DNA of 10,282 bases from an uncultured Ignavibacteriota bacterium (lineage in GTDB: Bacteria > Bacteroidota > Ignavibacteria > Tepidaquicellales > Tepidaquicellaceae), in contig CALGOI010000255.1 in assembly GCA_937959065.1 (NCBI GenBank), forward strand, positions 1-10,282. Direction: 5' to 3'. The notes under the pieces were generated by a model, which had not been told where the DNA came from, ran no database searches, and saw nothing but the letters and a program-made list of their open reading frames with translations. Positions 1 to 5,968 of this stretch are shown piece by piece. Numbering within the stretch: position 1 is the stretch's first letter; each line of letters begins with the position of its first letter. Both the position numbers and the translations under genes were made by a program.

Positions 1-318
1 AAGGCATCTTCGCTTTTTAAATACGTCATCATAATACCCTGTCAGTTTATCGTCACGTTTATTGTTAACCGGGATAAGTATCTCTTTACCCCCCTGGTAA
101 ATCGGAGTAGGAAAACCCCAAGTGGTCGTGACAAGGCGGAATGTATCGGGATTTTTTGTTGGGAGAAGTGCCGGTACGAGACCGCCGGGAAACATTAGTT
201 CATCCACATAGTCATCGTTAAAGAAATCATCTATTTCAAAATTATATTTTTTGTAAGCGGATTTGAAAGCCCTGACGAGTTCTTTTCCCCGTAATTTTAG
301 GTCGTATTTATTGCACAT
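1..318 (-). CDS. SRAP-domain (YedK/HMCES-type) abasic-site DNA-protein crosslink protein, N-terminal part, cut by window edge
   Basis: The minus-strand frame is open for 106 codons from ATG at 318 to the window edge. The protein begins Met-Cys (MCNKYD). In SRAP proteins, Cys2 becomes the N-terminal nucleophile that links covalently to abasic sites in single-stranded DNA. Other family landmarks follow in order: a FPGGLVPALLP stretch (43-53), WGFPTPIY (67-74) where the family has WGL-P, VNNKRDD (84-90) matching the NAR-E motif with Asn86 as the likely active-site Asn, and FKKRRCL (100-106) matching the RRCL-P segment. The family is usually 190-230 residues, so about half is present; the active-site Glu and His lie outside. 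Residue 3 is Asn rather than the common Gly. No clear Shine-Dalgarno is seen. The gene starts 38 bases after the DinB-like gene on the same strand. Family assignment is fairly firm from motif order; a direct role in SOS response is not shown here. Confidence 0.85.
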   Translation of the reverse strand, partial: MCNKYDLKLRGKELVRAFKSAYKKYNFEIDDFFNDDYVDELMFPGGLVPALLPTKNPDTFRLVTTTWGFPTPIYQGGKEILIPVNNKRDDKLTGYYDDVFKKRRCL

Positions 319-356
319 AATAAAAGATTATAATAATGGAAATTAAATGAAATGGA

Positions 357-818
357 TTATTGAACAGCTTTGGAAAGCATCACAAGTTGACCAAGGTGAT
401 AAGTGTCATGGAGTAAAATAGCATAAAATAATTCGGAATTGGAACGGGATACATTTGGATGTGTAATATCCAGGTCTTTATCTTTAGCTATAGAAAGGAA
501 CTTTACCCATTTTTCCTGAGATTCAGCAAAACGCAGTAGAGTCTCTTGCCAGGCTTTTTCAGATTTATTTTTGATTGGCTTAAAGTAATTATCATCACCA
601 ACCTTAATGTCTTTCCCTTCAAGACGTCCTATAACATGATTCCGCCAATCAATGATGTGATTAGTGATTTCCCAGATGGTATTCCATTTAGGTGAGACTC
701 TTTTGCCAGCCTGTTTTGCATTCAATAAGCCAATGGTATTCATAAAGTTTGAATCTATCCACGGCTCACCATCATAAAGTTGCTCAAAAAGTTCTTTAAG
801 ATTCTTTGTCTGCTTCAT
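357..818 (-). CDS. DinB/YfiT-like four-helix metal-binding protein
   Basis: This is a 153-residue protein of the DinB superfamily. These are four-helix bundles that often bind a metal through three His residues, and several members are thiol transferases or hydrolases; the substrate here is unknown. Visible signals are the helix with NHIIDWRNH near residues 53-61 and the C-terminal signature LLHDTYHLGQ, whose HxxxH supplies two ligands. Length is normal for the family. The start chosen is the ATG at 818. A longer reading from 881 exists, but its extra 21 residues lie over the end of ggt and look like antisense-frame filler. The gap from the ggt stop codon to this ATG is 4 bases, so translation is probably coupled and the gene belongs to the nadE-ggt transcription unit. 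Despite the family name, there is no evidence that it is DNA damage-inducible. Confidence 0.85.
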   Translation of the reverse strand: MKQTKNLKELFEQLYDGEPWIDSNFMNTIGLLNAKQAGKRVSPKWNTIWEITNHIIDWRNHVIGRLEGKDIKVGDDNYFKPIKNKSEKAWQETLLRFAESQEKWVKFLSIAKDKDLDITHPNVSRSNSELFYAILLHDTYHLGQLVMLSKAVQ

Positions 819-822
819 TGTA

Positions 823-1698
823 TTAATACCCCAGGGCTTTACCGCTTCCTCGCCTGTCCGAGTGCCCCTGCATTCCCCCATCCGGGTGGAAAAGGATTGC
901 GTCTATACTTGCAAAGTCACCAATCTCAGTGATTTTATATCCCATTTTAACCAGGTTATAGACCACTTCACCTGTCAGCATTCCTCTTTCTATCTGTATC
1001 TCATCCGGGTACCACTGGTGGTGAAACCTTGGAAGATCTATAGCATCACCGAGCGTCATTTCATAATCGATAAGATTCACAATATTATTCAGAACAGCTG
1101 TTATGATCCTGCCCCCGCCGGGTGAGCCGGTCGCGAGATATGGTTTGCCGTCTTTTAGGACGATTGTGGGTGTCATACTGCTTAGCATACGCTTGTTTGG
1201 TTCGATTGCATTTGCATCGCTTCCAAGCAGACCGTACATATTTGGTACTCCGGGCTTTGAAACAAAGTCATCCATCTCGTTATTAAGGAAAAATCCTGCA
1301 CCATCCACAACAACTTTATTTCCATAATTATCATTTATTGTTGTGGTGACCGAAACCACATTACCCCACTGATCGGCAACTGAATAATGCGTCGTCTGGC
1401 TGGATTCTTTGTAATATGCATCACCATGATCTACGTTCTCGCTTTTTGATGCAGTACCCTGAACAAAATCTTTCATACGCCTCTCTGCATATAATTTAGA
1501 TGTTAGTATATCGACAGGTACGTTAACGAAATCCGCATCGCCCATAAATTCGCTGCGGTCAGCGTATACTCTTCGCATAGCCTCGACCATAATGTTCAGC
1601 ATCTTAGCACTTGAGTGCATATATTGTGATAGATCGAAATTTTCAAGAATGTTAAGCAGATAAATAAGTGAGATGCCACCGCTGGAGGGCGGTCCCAT
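823..1698 (-). CDS. ggt: gamma-glutamyltranspeptidase, C-terminal fragment (contains catalytic small subunit)
   Basis: This is the 291-residue piece that would be made if translation restarted at ATG 1698, the first ATG after the TAG. It opens with MGPPSSGGIS, matching the M-PPSSGG motif that ends the linker region of the enzyme. The autocleavage site is Gln101-Thr102 in QTTHYSVAD; Thr102 would be the new N-terminal nucleophile. NNEMDDF (139-145), MLSSMTP (171-177) and GSPGGGRII (191-199) are the substrate-binding and oxyanion elements, and HPDGG plus DRRGSGKALGY close the family's C-terminus. The entire small subunit is therefore intact. A restarted product would still lack the signal peptide and the Arg of the large subunit, so it is unlikely to work by itself. 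The gene ends 4 bases before the DinB-like start codon. Confidence 0.7.
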   Translation of the reverse strand: MGPPSSGGISLIYLLNILENFDLSQYMHSSAKMLNIMVEAMRRVYADRSEFMGDADFVNVPVDILTSKLYAERRMKDFVQGTASKSENVDHGDAYYKESSQTTHYSVADQWGNVVSVTTTINDNYGNKVVVDGAGFFLNNEMDDFVSKPGVPNMYGLLGSDANAIEPNKRMLSSMTPTIVLKDGKPYLATGSPGGGRIITAVLNNIVNLIDYEMTLGDAIDLPRFHHQWYPDEIQIERGMLTGEVVYNLVKMGYKITEIGDFASIDAILFHPDGGMQGHSDRRGSGKALGY

Positions 1699-1743
1699 AG
1701 AAATAATATTATACCCGCGGTATGTACCGATTACAGGTTCCCG

Positions 1744-2598
1744 CTAGACAGGCTGATAATTTGCCAGATCTTCAAGTGTAATTATACCATTTCCGCGTTT
1801 CATTTCAGCGACGATGTAATCAGCTACCGGCCCTTTATAAAAGCCATCTCGCCCGCTTTCACTGATGAGCCGGAGTGTATTTGCAAGGTCTTTTTGCACG
1901 AGAAGGTCACCTGCTTCGACGTCACCGAAAATCTTCATAGTAGAAGGAAACTGCTGGAACTCGTCGTAATATGCCCATAGTGAAGCACCAAGCGCATCGC
2001 TAACAGTAATTCCGTTATCTGCATAGTCTATTGCGTACTTTAATACTTCCTCACGTGACATCGTACCGTATTTCTCTAATGCATAAAGCATTCCGGCTAC
2101 TGAGCCCGGTACTCCTGCGGCAAGATGCCCGGTAGTGCTAAGATCCTGAATTATATCTCCGTCTCTATCCAGGTACATATCACGAAATGAAGATGACGGT
2201 GCTTTTTCGCGGTAATCGATTGTTGTATTTTTCCCGTCAGCAAAGTGGATAACCATAAATCCGCCTCCGCCGAGATTTCCTGCCCGCGGGTAAACAACAG
2301 CGAGAGCAAAGCCGACACCTACCGCGGCATCTATGGCGTTACCGCCGTTTTTGAGGATTTCCAGGCCGACTTTTGTAGCGAGTTCGTCAGCTGAACTCAC
2401 AACTCCATTATAATAGAGGTCCGGGTCAGGATTAAAATTTATGGGAGAGGTTTTGGTGTTATCTTCAGCTTTGCATGAAGAAAATAAAAGGAAGAGAACC
2501 AGCAAGAGGATATGTTTACGTTCCCAAACCGGAATTTGGGAACGAGTTCCTTTTGCTTTATTAGATACTCTGTTGAATGTATTTTTAATATTGAACAT
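1744..2598 (-). CDS. ggt: gamma-glutamyltranspeptidase, N-terminal fragment (large-subunit part)
   Basis: This is the 284-residue piece before the in-frame TAG. A hydrophobic stretch at 30-40 followed by FSSC with Cys42 looks like a lipoprotein signal, which would anchor the enzyme in a membrane facing the periplasm. Phe at -3 makes the lipobox imperfect. Family motifs follow: GLEILKNGGNAIDAAV (78-93), GNLGGGGFMV (107-116), DYREKAP (128-134, with Arg130 matching the gamma-glutamyl-binding Arg114 of E. coli) and GVPGSVAGM (162-170). The first 28 or so residues are odd: they are encoded by a tandem heptamer stretch and a perfect palindrome, so the annotated ATG at 2598 may not be the true start. 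No in-frame ATG lies between the palindrome and the hydrophobic core; TTG at codon 32 is the only near alternative and would leave a very short signal. This fragment alone should be inactive because the catalytic Thr is missing. Confidence 0.75.
   Translation of the reverse strand: MFNIKNTFNRVSNKAKGTRSQIPVWERKHILLLVLFLLFSSCKAEDNTKTSPINFNPDPDLYYNGVVSSADELATKVGLEILKNGGNAIDAAVGVGFALAVVYPRAGNLGGGGFMVIHFADGKNTTIDYREKAPSSSFRDMYLDRDGDIIQDLSTTGHLAAGVPGSVAGMLYALEKYGTMSREEVLKYAIDYADNGITVSDALGASLWAYYDEFQQFPSTMKIFGDVEAGDLLVQKDLANTLRLISESGRDGFYKGPVADYIVAEMKRGNGIITLEDLANYQPV
2519..2544. repeat. Perfect 10-bp inverted repeat (REP-like palindrome) inside the ggt N-terminal coding region
   Basis: The arm CGTTCCCAAA (2519-2528) pairs exactly with TTTGGGAACG (2535-2544) across a 6-base spacer CCGGAA. 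It falls in codons 19-27 of the longest ggt reading (SQIPVWER region), just before the hydrophobic signal core. Perfect GC-containing arms of this length stand out from the AT-rich surroundings. It could be a dispersed palindromic repeat that landed at the gene start, or an RNA hairpin affecting translation. There is no second copy in this window, so dispersal is not shown. Confidence 0.6.
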
Positions 2599-2617
2599 TG
2601 AAGATTAATAATTGAAA
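2590..2617. repeat. Tandem heptamer repeat (ATTGAAN, four units, one degenerate)
   Basis: On the plus strand four 7-base units follow each other: ATTGAAC, ATTGAAG, ATTAATA, ATTGAAA. On the coding (minus) strand this reads as repeated TTCAAT. It fills most of the 25-base nadE-ggt spacer and covers the putative ggt start codon at 2598, which arises at a unit boundary. Similar TTCAAT-rich runs are, to my knowledge, common between genes in Bacteroidota-like genomes. This suggests the sequence is spacer material and not genuine coding sequence. Confidence 0.6.
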
Positions 2618-2623
2618 ATTAAA

Positions 2624-3436
2624 TCAGGTGTTCCAATCTCTATTGTATCTGAAATCCACGTTAATAGTTCGTGATGCTACTTTTGCAATTAATGGCGGAA
2701 GACGCTTAAACTGGTTGCGCTTTATTAAATTATCAACCCTGTTCATAAATTTCTCATCGAAGCCCATTTGTCTCAGCTCTTCGTCGGATCTTCGTTCATC
2801 TACTTTCTGGAAGAGGTATTTATCGACTTCCTCGTAAGTGAATCCGAGTTCATCCTCATCTGTCTGTCCAAGCCATAAGTCGGCGGAAGGTTTTTTATCT
2901 ATTATAACCTGCGGTACACCCATATAGCGTGCCAAATCACGAAGCTGCGTTTTGTATAGGTCCCCAATGGGATTTATTGCGCTGGCTGAATCCCCAAAAA
3001 TCGTAGAGTAGCCGAGCAAGAGTTCTGTTTTGTTGCTTGTACCTACAACGAGCGCATTGAGTTCAGCTGATTTATCATATAGTACTATCATCCTTACTCT
3101 AGCCATTACATTACCCTTACGAAGGTTGGAAAATTCGCCATTTGTTCCCGTGTAAGCATCGACCATTGACGAAATATCGATAATTTCCGATTTTGTACCA
3201 AGCTGTCCTATCACCATTTCAGCATGAGTGATACTATCTTTACTGCTCACATTATGGGGCATCATAACACAGGTAACATTTTCCGGACCGAGAGCTTTGG
3301 CTGCCAGAAATACGGAAACCGTGGAATCGATTCCACCTGATAAACCGATAACGGCCTTAGACATACCGATGTGGTGGGTCTCATCAAATATGAATCCGGT
3401 AAGGATCTTTTCGACGTATTTGTTATTGAGCTTCAC
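2624..3436 (-). CDS. nadE: NH3-dependent NAD+ synthetase
   Basis: This enzyme makes NAD+ from nicotinic acid adenine dinucleotide, ATP and ammonia, the last step of NAD synthesis in the cytoplasm. The 270-residue length fits the ammonia-dependent form, which has no glutaminase domain. The PP-loop SGGIDST sits at 33-39. RKGNVMARVRM (107-117) and GTSNKTELLLGYSTIFGD (132-149) are the NAD-substrate and ATP-binding segments, and KPSADLWLGQTDEDELG (182-198) is the conserved loop over the active site. The start is GTG at 3436; the codon just before it in frame is TAA, and the next in-frame Met (residue 25) would cut into the helix before the PP-loop. There is no Shine-Dalgarno. Only 27 bases separate the start from a terminator-like hairpin upstream. 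The ggt gene follows after 25 bases on the same strand. Confidence 0.95.
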   Translation of the reverse strand: MKLNNKYVEKILTGFIFDETHHIGMSKAVIGLSGGIDSTVSVFLAAKALGPENVTCVMMPHNVSSKDSITHAEMVIGQLGTKSEIIDISSMVDAYTGTNGEFSNLRKGNVMARVRMIVLYDKSAELNALVVGTSNKTELLLGYSTIFGDSASAINPIGDLYKTQLRDLARYMGVPQVIIDKKPSADLWLGQTDEDELGFTYEEVDKYLFQKVDERRSDEELRQMGFDEKFMNRVDNLIKRNQFKRLPPLIAKVASRTINVDFRYNRDWNT

Positions 3437-3463
3437 TTATAATTAAAGTAGGAAATATAAAAT

Positions 3464-3494
3464 AAAAAAGCCGACCAGTTTTTTTTGATCGGCT
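3464..3494 (-). terminator. Intrinsic terminator-like hairpin after the 84-residue gene
   Basis: In the minus-strand RNA, AGCCGAUCA (from 3494-3486) pairs with UGGUCGGCU (from 3477-3469) as a 9-bp stem with one G-U pair and an 8-base A-rich loop, followed at once by a run of U (from 3469-3464). This is a standard intrinsic terminator 22 bases after the TAA of the 84-residue gene. The plus-strand version also has a stem (one A-C mismatch) followed by T after a G, but no plus-strand gene precedes it. Its position only 27 bases ahead of nadE leaves little room for a separate promoter. Confidence 0.75.
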
Positions 3495-3516
3495 GTTTTT
3501 ACCAGATGTAAAACAT

Positions 3517-3771
3517 TTATTTTGATACTTGATAAACAATTTTGCGAATTGTATCGAACTGAAGATAAGGAAATAGTTCCTGTATTTTATCTATAGCTTC
3601 CCCCGCGCTCATTTCCCTTCTCATGTCCTTGTACATCTGCCTGATCTTATAGTCTCTTATTGCTTTTTCATCGAGAAGCTTATATTGTTTCAGCTTATTA
3701 AAGACATCATCATCTATCAGGTCACTCAAGGGATTTTCAGTCTTAGTTTTACTCTTAGATGTTGGTTTCAA
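3517..3771 (-). CDS. Small hypothetical protein, 84 residues, predicted helical
   Basis: I do not recognise this protein. It has a Lys/Ser/Thr-rich N-terminus (2-12) that looks disordered. A charged, probably helical body follows, built around DDDVFNKLKQYKLLDEKAIRD, then YKIRQMYKDMRREM (41-54), and a closing segment AIDKIQELFPYLQFDTIRKIVYQV. There is no signal peptide, membrane segment or Cys. The spacing of the last two helices vaguely resembles a small DNA-binding helix-turn-helix, but no motif is clear enough to claim this. The start is TTG at 3771, supported by a strong Shine-Dalgarno AGAAGGAG (3786-3779) with a 7-base spacer. No other gene in the window has a comparable site. It is transcribed divergently from dsbD and ends in a good intrinsic terminator, so it is a well-formed gene. 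Confidence 0.8.
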   Translation of the reverse strand: MKPTSKSKTKTENPLSDLIDDDVFNKLKQYKLLDEKAIRDYKIRQMYKDMRREMSAGEAIDKIQELFPYLQFDTIRKIVYQVSK

Positions 3772-3778
3772 GGTCTTT

Positions 3779-3800
3779 CTCCTTCTAAATTAAGATTATA
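3779..3800 (-). promoter_or_regulatory. Shine-Dalgarno and possible -10 box of the 84-residue gene
   Basis: On the minus strand, TATAAT (from 3800-3795) lies 23 bases upstream of the TTG start, and AGAAGGAG (from 3786-3779) lies 7 bases upstream. The ribosome binding site is convincing. The -10 call is weak: there is no recognisable -35 about 17 bases further upstream, a single hexamer is expected by chance in AT-rich DNA, and it would give a very short leader. Confidence 0.4.
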
Positions 3801-4119
3801 ATTAACGTTGTACCGCTAAAAGGAGTAAAATCTACTTTGATATTACCTCGCTTTTTTGTTAATTTAATAATTACTTACTATACAAAAATAACTCCAAAAC
3901 CATAGAAAAGTCAAGCATTTCCAAGTTAAACTACTCTATTATAGCAACTTATTACTGAATTTTATTTTAACCCAACATTCGATATTATAGTTTCAAAATT
4001 TTGTCGTTAATGAGTTTACAGACAAGATTTAATTCATGGAATTTTTATTTTTTAAATTGAATTTCTATTAATATGAATTTAAGTTAATAGAATTTTATAA
4101 AACTAATCCTCATTATTAA
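3801..4119. other. AT-rich divergent intergenic region without a gene
   Basis: This region separates the minus-strand 84-residue gene from the plus-strand dsbD operon. It is rich in TTA/TAA triplets and has no convincing open frame on either strand. It must carry the promoters for both directions, but I could not find a -35/-10 pair or a Bacteroidota-type -33/-7 pair that stands out. The only clear structure is the dyad at 4063-4092. No tRNA or recognisable riboswitch is visible. Confidence 0.7.
4063..4092. repeat. 9-bp inverted repeat upstream of dsbD
   Basis: TTCTATTAA (4063-4071) and TTAATAGAA (4084-4092) are perfect inverted copies separated by 12 bases, and the dyad ends 27 bases before the dsbD ATG. 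The position suits an operator or a 5' leader hairpin. The arms contain only one G/C pair, so chance occurrence in this AT-rich stretch is a real possibility. It is not followed by a T-run and is not a terminator. Confidence 0.4.
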
Positions 4120-5961
4120 ATGAAAATCAAAGGTGGAAGGACGCTTCTAGCCCTTTTTTTTATCCTCGGAATATTCAGCACCTCTTTTGGACAATCCAAA
4201 GGTTATCTAACAGCAGAAGGTTACTTAAATAAAACGAGCTACAAAGCTTCGGATACGGTCAAGATTGCTCTCAAAGTAAACATCGAAGAAAATTTTCACA
4301 TTAATTCATATGAAGTAAATGATCCGACTTTAATAAAGACAACAATTACATCGGGGTCAGATGAATTCAAGATAGCCGGAACATATTTTCCGCAGGACAA
4401 GATGTATAAGTTTTCTTTCAGTGATAATGAAGTTAGGGTATATGAGGGTGAAAATTATTTCGGGGCAACGATAGTGCTCCCCTCCGATATTGCAAACGGT
4501 GATTATAAACTTCCGGTAAAGATCAATTACCAGGCGTGTGATGATAAGGTATGTTATCCCCCAAAATCGCCTGTTGTCGACCTTACCATTAATGTTAACA
4601 ACGAAGGTGAGGGAACAGAACAAAACCCGGAAGTATTTTCAAGGATAGATTTTTCAAAGCCGTCAACAACAGCATCAACGGATAGTAACACAGACAACAA
4701 AACAGGTTTAACGGAGAATGAGAGGACCACAGAAGCACCCTCATCCGAAACACAAGTATCGGATTTCATTGAAGAAAACGGGATTGTCCTTTCACTGCTG
4801 TTCATTTTCCTCGGCGGACTTGCTCTTAACCTGACTCCGTGTGTATATCCGCTCATACCAATCACAATCAGCTATTTCGGCGCGCAGGGCGGAGGAAGTA
4901 AGATGCAGAGTATTATGATGGGCATATTTTATGCCCTTGGAATGTCGATAACATATTCAACACTTGGTGTTGTAGCGGCACTGACAGGAAGCCTGTTAGG
5001 AACAGCACTTCAAAATCCGATTGTAATAGCTCTGGTTGCGGCAGTACTCTTTACACTTGGATTAAGCATGTTCGGTCTGTATGAGATCAAGGTCCCGCAA
5101 AAACTGGCATTAGCAGGTAATAAGAACCGTTCGGGATTAGTTGGTTCTCTGCTGATGGGACTGCTGGTTGGATTCATAGCTGCTCCGTGTATCGGTCCGT
5201 TTGTGCTAAGCTTATTGGTATATGTCGGGCAGATTGGTGATGCTTTCACCGGATTTCTATTATTCTTTGTACTATCAATGGGGTTAGGATTTCCGTATAT
5301 ATTTCTTGCAGCATTCTCGAATACGCTTAGCAAACTTCCCCGCTCAGGTGAGTGGATGGAAGGTGTAAAGATCATCTTCGGATTAATACTATTCGGTATG
5401 GCGTTATACACTTTAGCACCTATTATTCCGGATGACATATTTAAGGTTATCTTTCCGTTATATATAATACTTAGCGGGGTGTACCTCCTGGTTTTCAGCA
5501 GGAAAGGGCAAAGCTCGAAAGGCTATACTACGATAAAATATTTATTCGTTATAGGAGCGATAATGTGGGGCACGTGGGAGCTCAAACCCAACGAAGGCAC
5601 ACAGGAAGTCGAATTTACCTGGATGACCAGCGTAGAACAGATAGAAAGCTCTGTAGAGGCACAGGGAAAGCCGGTAATGATAGATTTTTGGGCTGAATGG
5701 TGTGCGCAATGCAAGGAGCTGGATGAGTATACATACACAGACCAGGAAATTATAGACTTGTCTAAATCCTTTAATAATATTAAAATAGATCTGACACAGG
5801 AGAACGAATCGATATCCACAAAGTATGATATCAAAGGATTGCCTGTGGTATTATTTATGGATTCTAACGGAAAAGAGCTGCGTGACCTCAGGGTAACGGG
5901 ATTTTTGGGACCGGAAGAATTCAAAGAGAAACTTGAAGCAGCTTTAGAAAACGAAAACTAA
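4120..5961 (+). CDS. dsbD: Thiol:disulfide interchange protein DsbD (three-domain)
   Basis: DsbD carries electrons from cytoplasmic thioredoxin across the inner membrane to periplasmic thiol proteins such as cytochrome c maturation factors or disulfide isomerases. The 613 residues show the full layout: signal peptide (1-25, ending SFGQ), a beta-rich N-domain with Cys140 and Cys145 in QACDDKVCYPP, a Ser/Thr/Glu-rich linker (about 162-217), a membrane domain (about 220-485) with Cys241 in LTPCVYP and Cys357 in AAPCIGP, and a thioredoxin domain with CAQC at 528-531 and cis-Pro575 in KGLPVV. There are exactly six Cys, all in the three expected redox pairs. Its length is close to E. coli DsbD. The ATG at 4120 has no Shine-Dalgarno. 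It opens a plus-strand operon; the next gene starts 7 bases after its stop. Confidence 0.95.
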   Translation: MKIKGGRTLLALFFILGIFSTSFGQSKGYLTAEGYLNKTSYKASDTVKIALKVNIEENFHINSYEVNDPTLIKTTITSGSDEFKIAGTYFPQDKMYKFSFSDNEVRVYEGENYFGATIVLPSDIANGDYKLPVKINYQACDDKVCYPPKSPVVDLTINVNNEGEGTEQNPEVFSRIDFSKPSTTASTDSNTDNKTGLTENERTTEAPSSETQVSDFIEENGIVLSLLFIFLGGLALNLTPCVYPLIPITISYFGAQGGGSKMQSIMMGIFYALGMSITYSTLGVVAALTGSLLGTALQNPIVIALVAAVLFTLGLSMFGLYEIKVPQKLALAGNKNRSGLVGSLLMGLLVGFIAAPCIGPFVLSLLVYVGQIGDAFTGFLLFFVLSMGLGFPYIFLAAFSNTLSKLPRSGEWMEGVKIIFGLILFGMALYTLAPIIPDDIFKVIFPLYIILSGVYLLVFSRKGQSSKGYTTIKYLFVIGAIMWGTWELKPNEGTQEVEFTWMTSVEQIESSVEAQGKPVMIDFWAEWCAQCKELDEYTYTDQEIIDLSKSFNNIKIDLTQENESISTKYDIKGLPVVLFMDSNGKELRDLRVTGFLGPEEFKEKLEAALENEN

Positions 5962-5968
5962 AATCTAA

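Larger units (their letters stand above)
823..2598 (-). pseudogene. ggt: gamma-glutamyltranspeptidase gene interrupted by one in-frame TAG
   Basis: Read straight through, this is a 591-codon gene, a normal length for gamma-glutamyltranspeptidase, the periplasmic Ntn-hydrolase that cleaves gamma-glutamyl bonds such as that of glutathione. A TAG at 1746-1744 (codon 285) splits it. The 15 codons after TAG (REPVIGTYRGYNIIS) continue the family sequence without frame change, so this is a nonsense codon and not a frameshift. In E. coli Ggt the equivalent position is Glu in a Y-x-x-V-E-R-x-P stretch, so a single GAG-to-TAG change would explain it. All visible active-site elements are intact on both sides, which suggests a very recent mutation, a sequencing error, or programmed readthrough. 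TAG is not generally reassigned here, because ispE and the second DUF5683-like gene end properly with TAG. The stop lies about 117 codons before the autocleavage Thr, so it does not mimic natural subunit processing. Confidence 0.8.

Noticed and set aside
327..332. TATAAT on the minus strand just before the SRAP gene as a promoter.
   Set aside because: It lies 8 bases from the ATG in very AT-rich DNA with no -35 partner; chance is the simplest explanation.
819..881. N-terminal extension of the DinB-like protein up to an ATG at 881.
   Set aside because: It would overlap the conserved C-terminus of ggt, has no family similarity, and the internal ATG at 818 gives a normal DinB length with a 4-base gap.
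862..1327. Plus-strand open frames across the ggt region.
   Set aside because: They are antisense to the conserved ggt coding sequence and show no recognisable protein features.
1744..1746. TAG reassigned to an amino acid throughout the genome.
   Set aside because: ispE and the second DUF5683-like gene end with TAG at positions that fit, so TAG acts as a stop elsewhere in this window.
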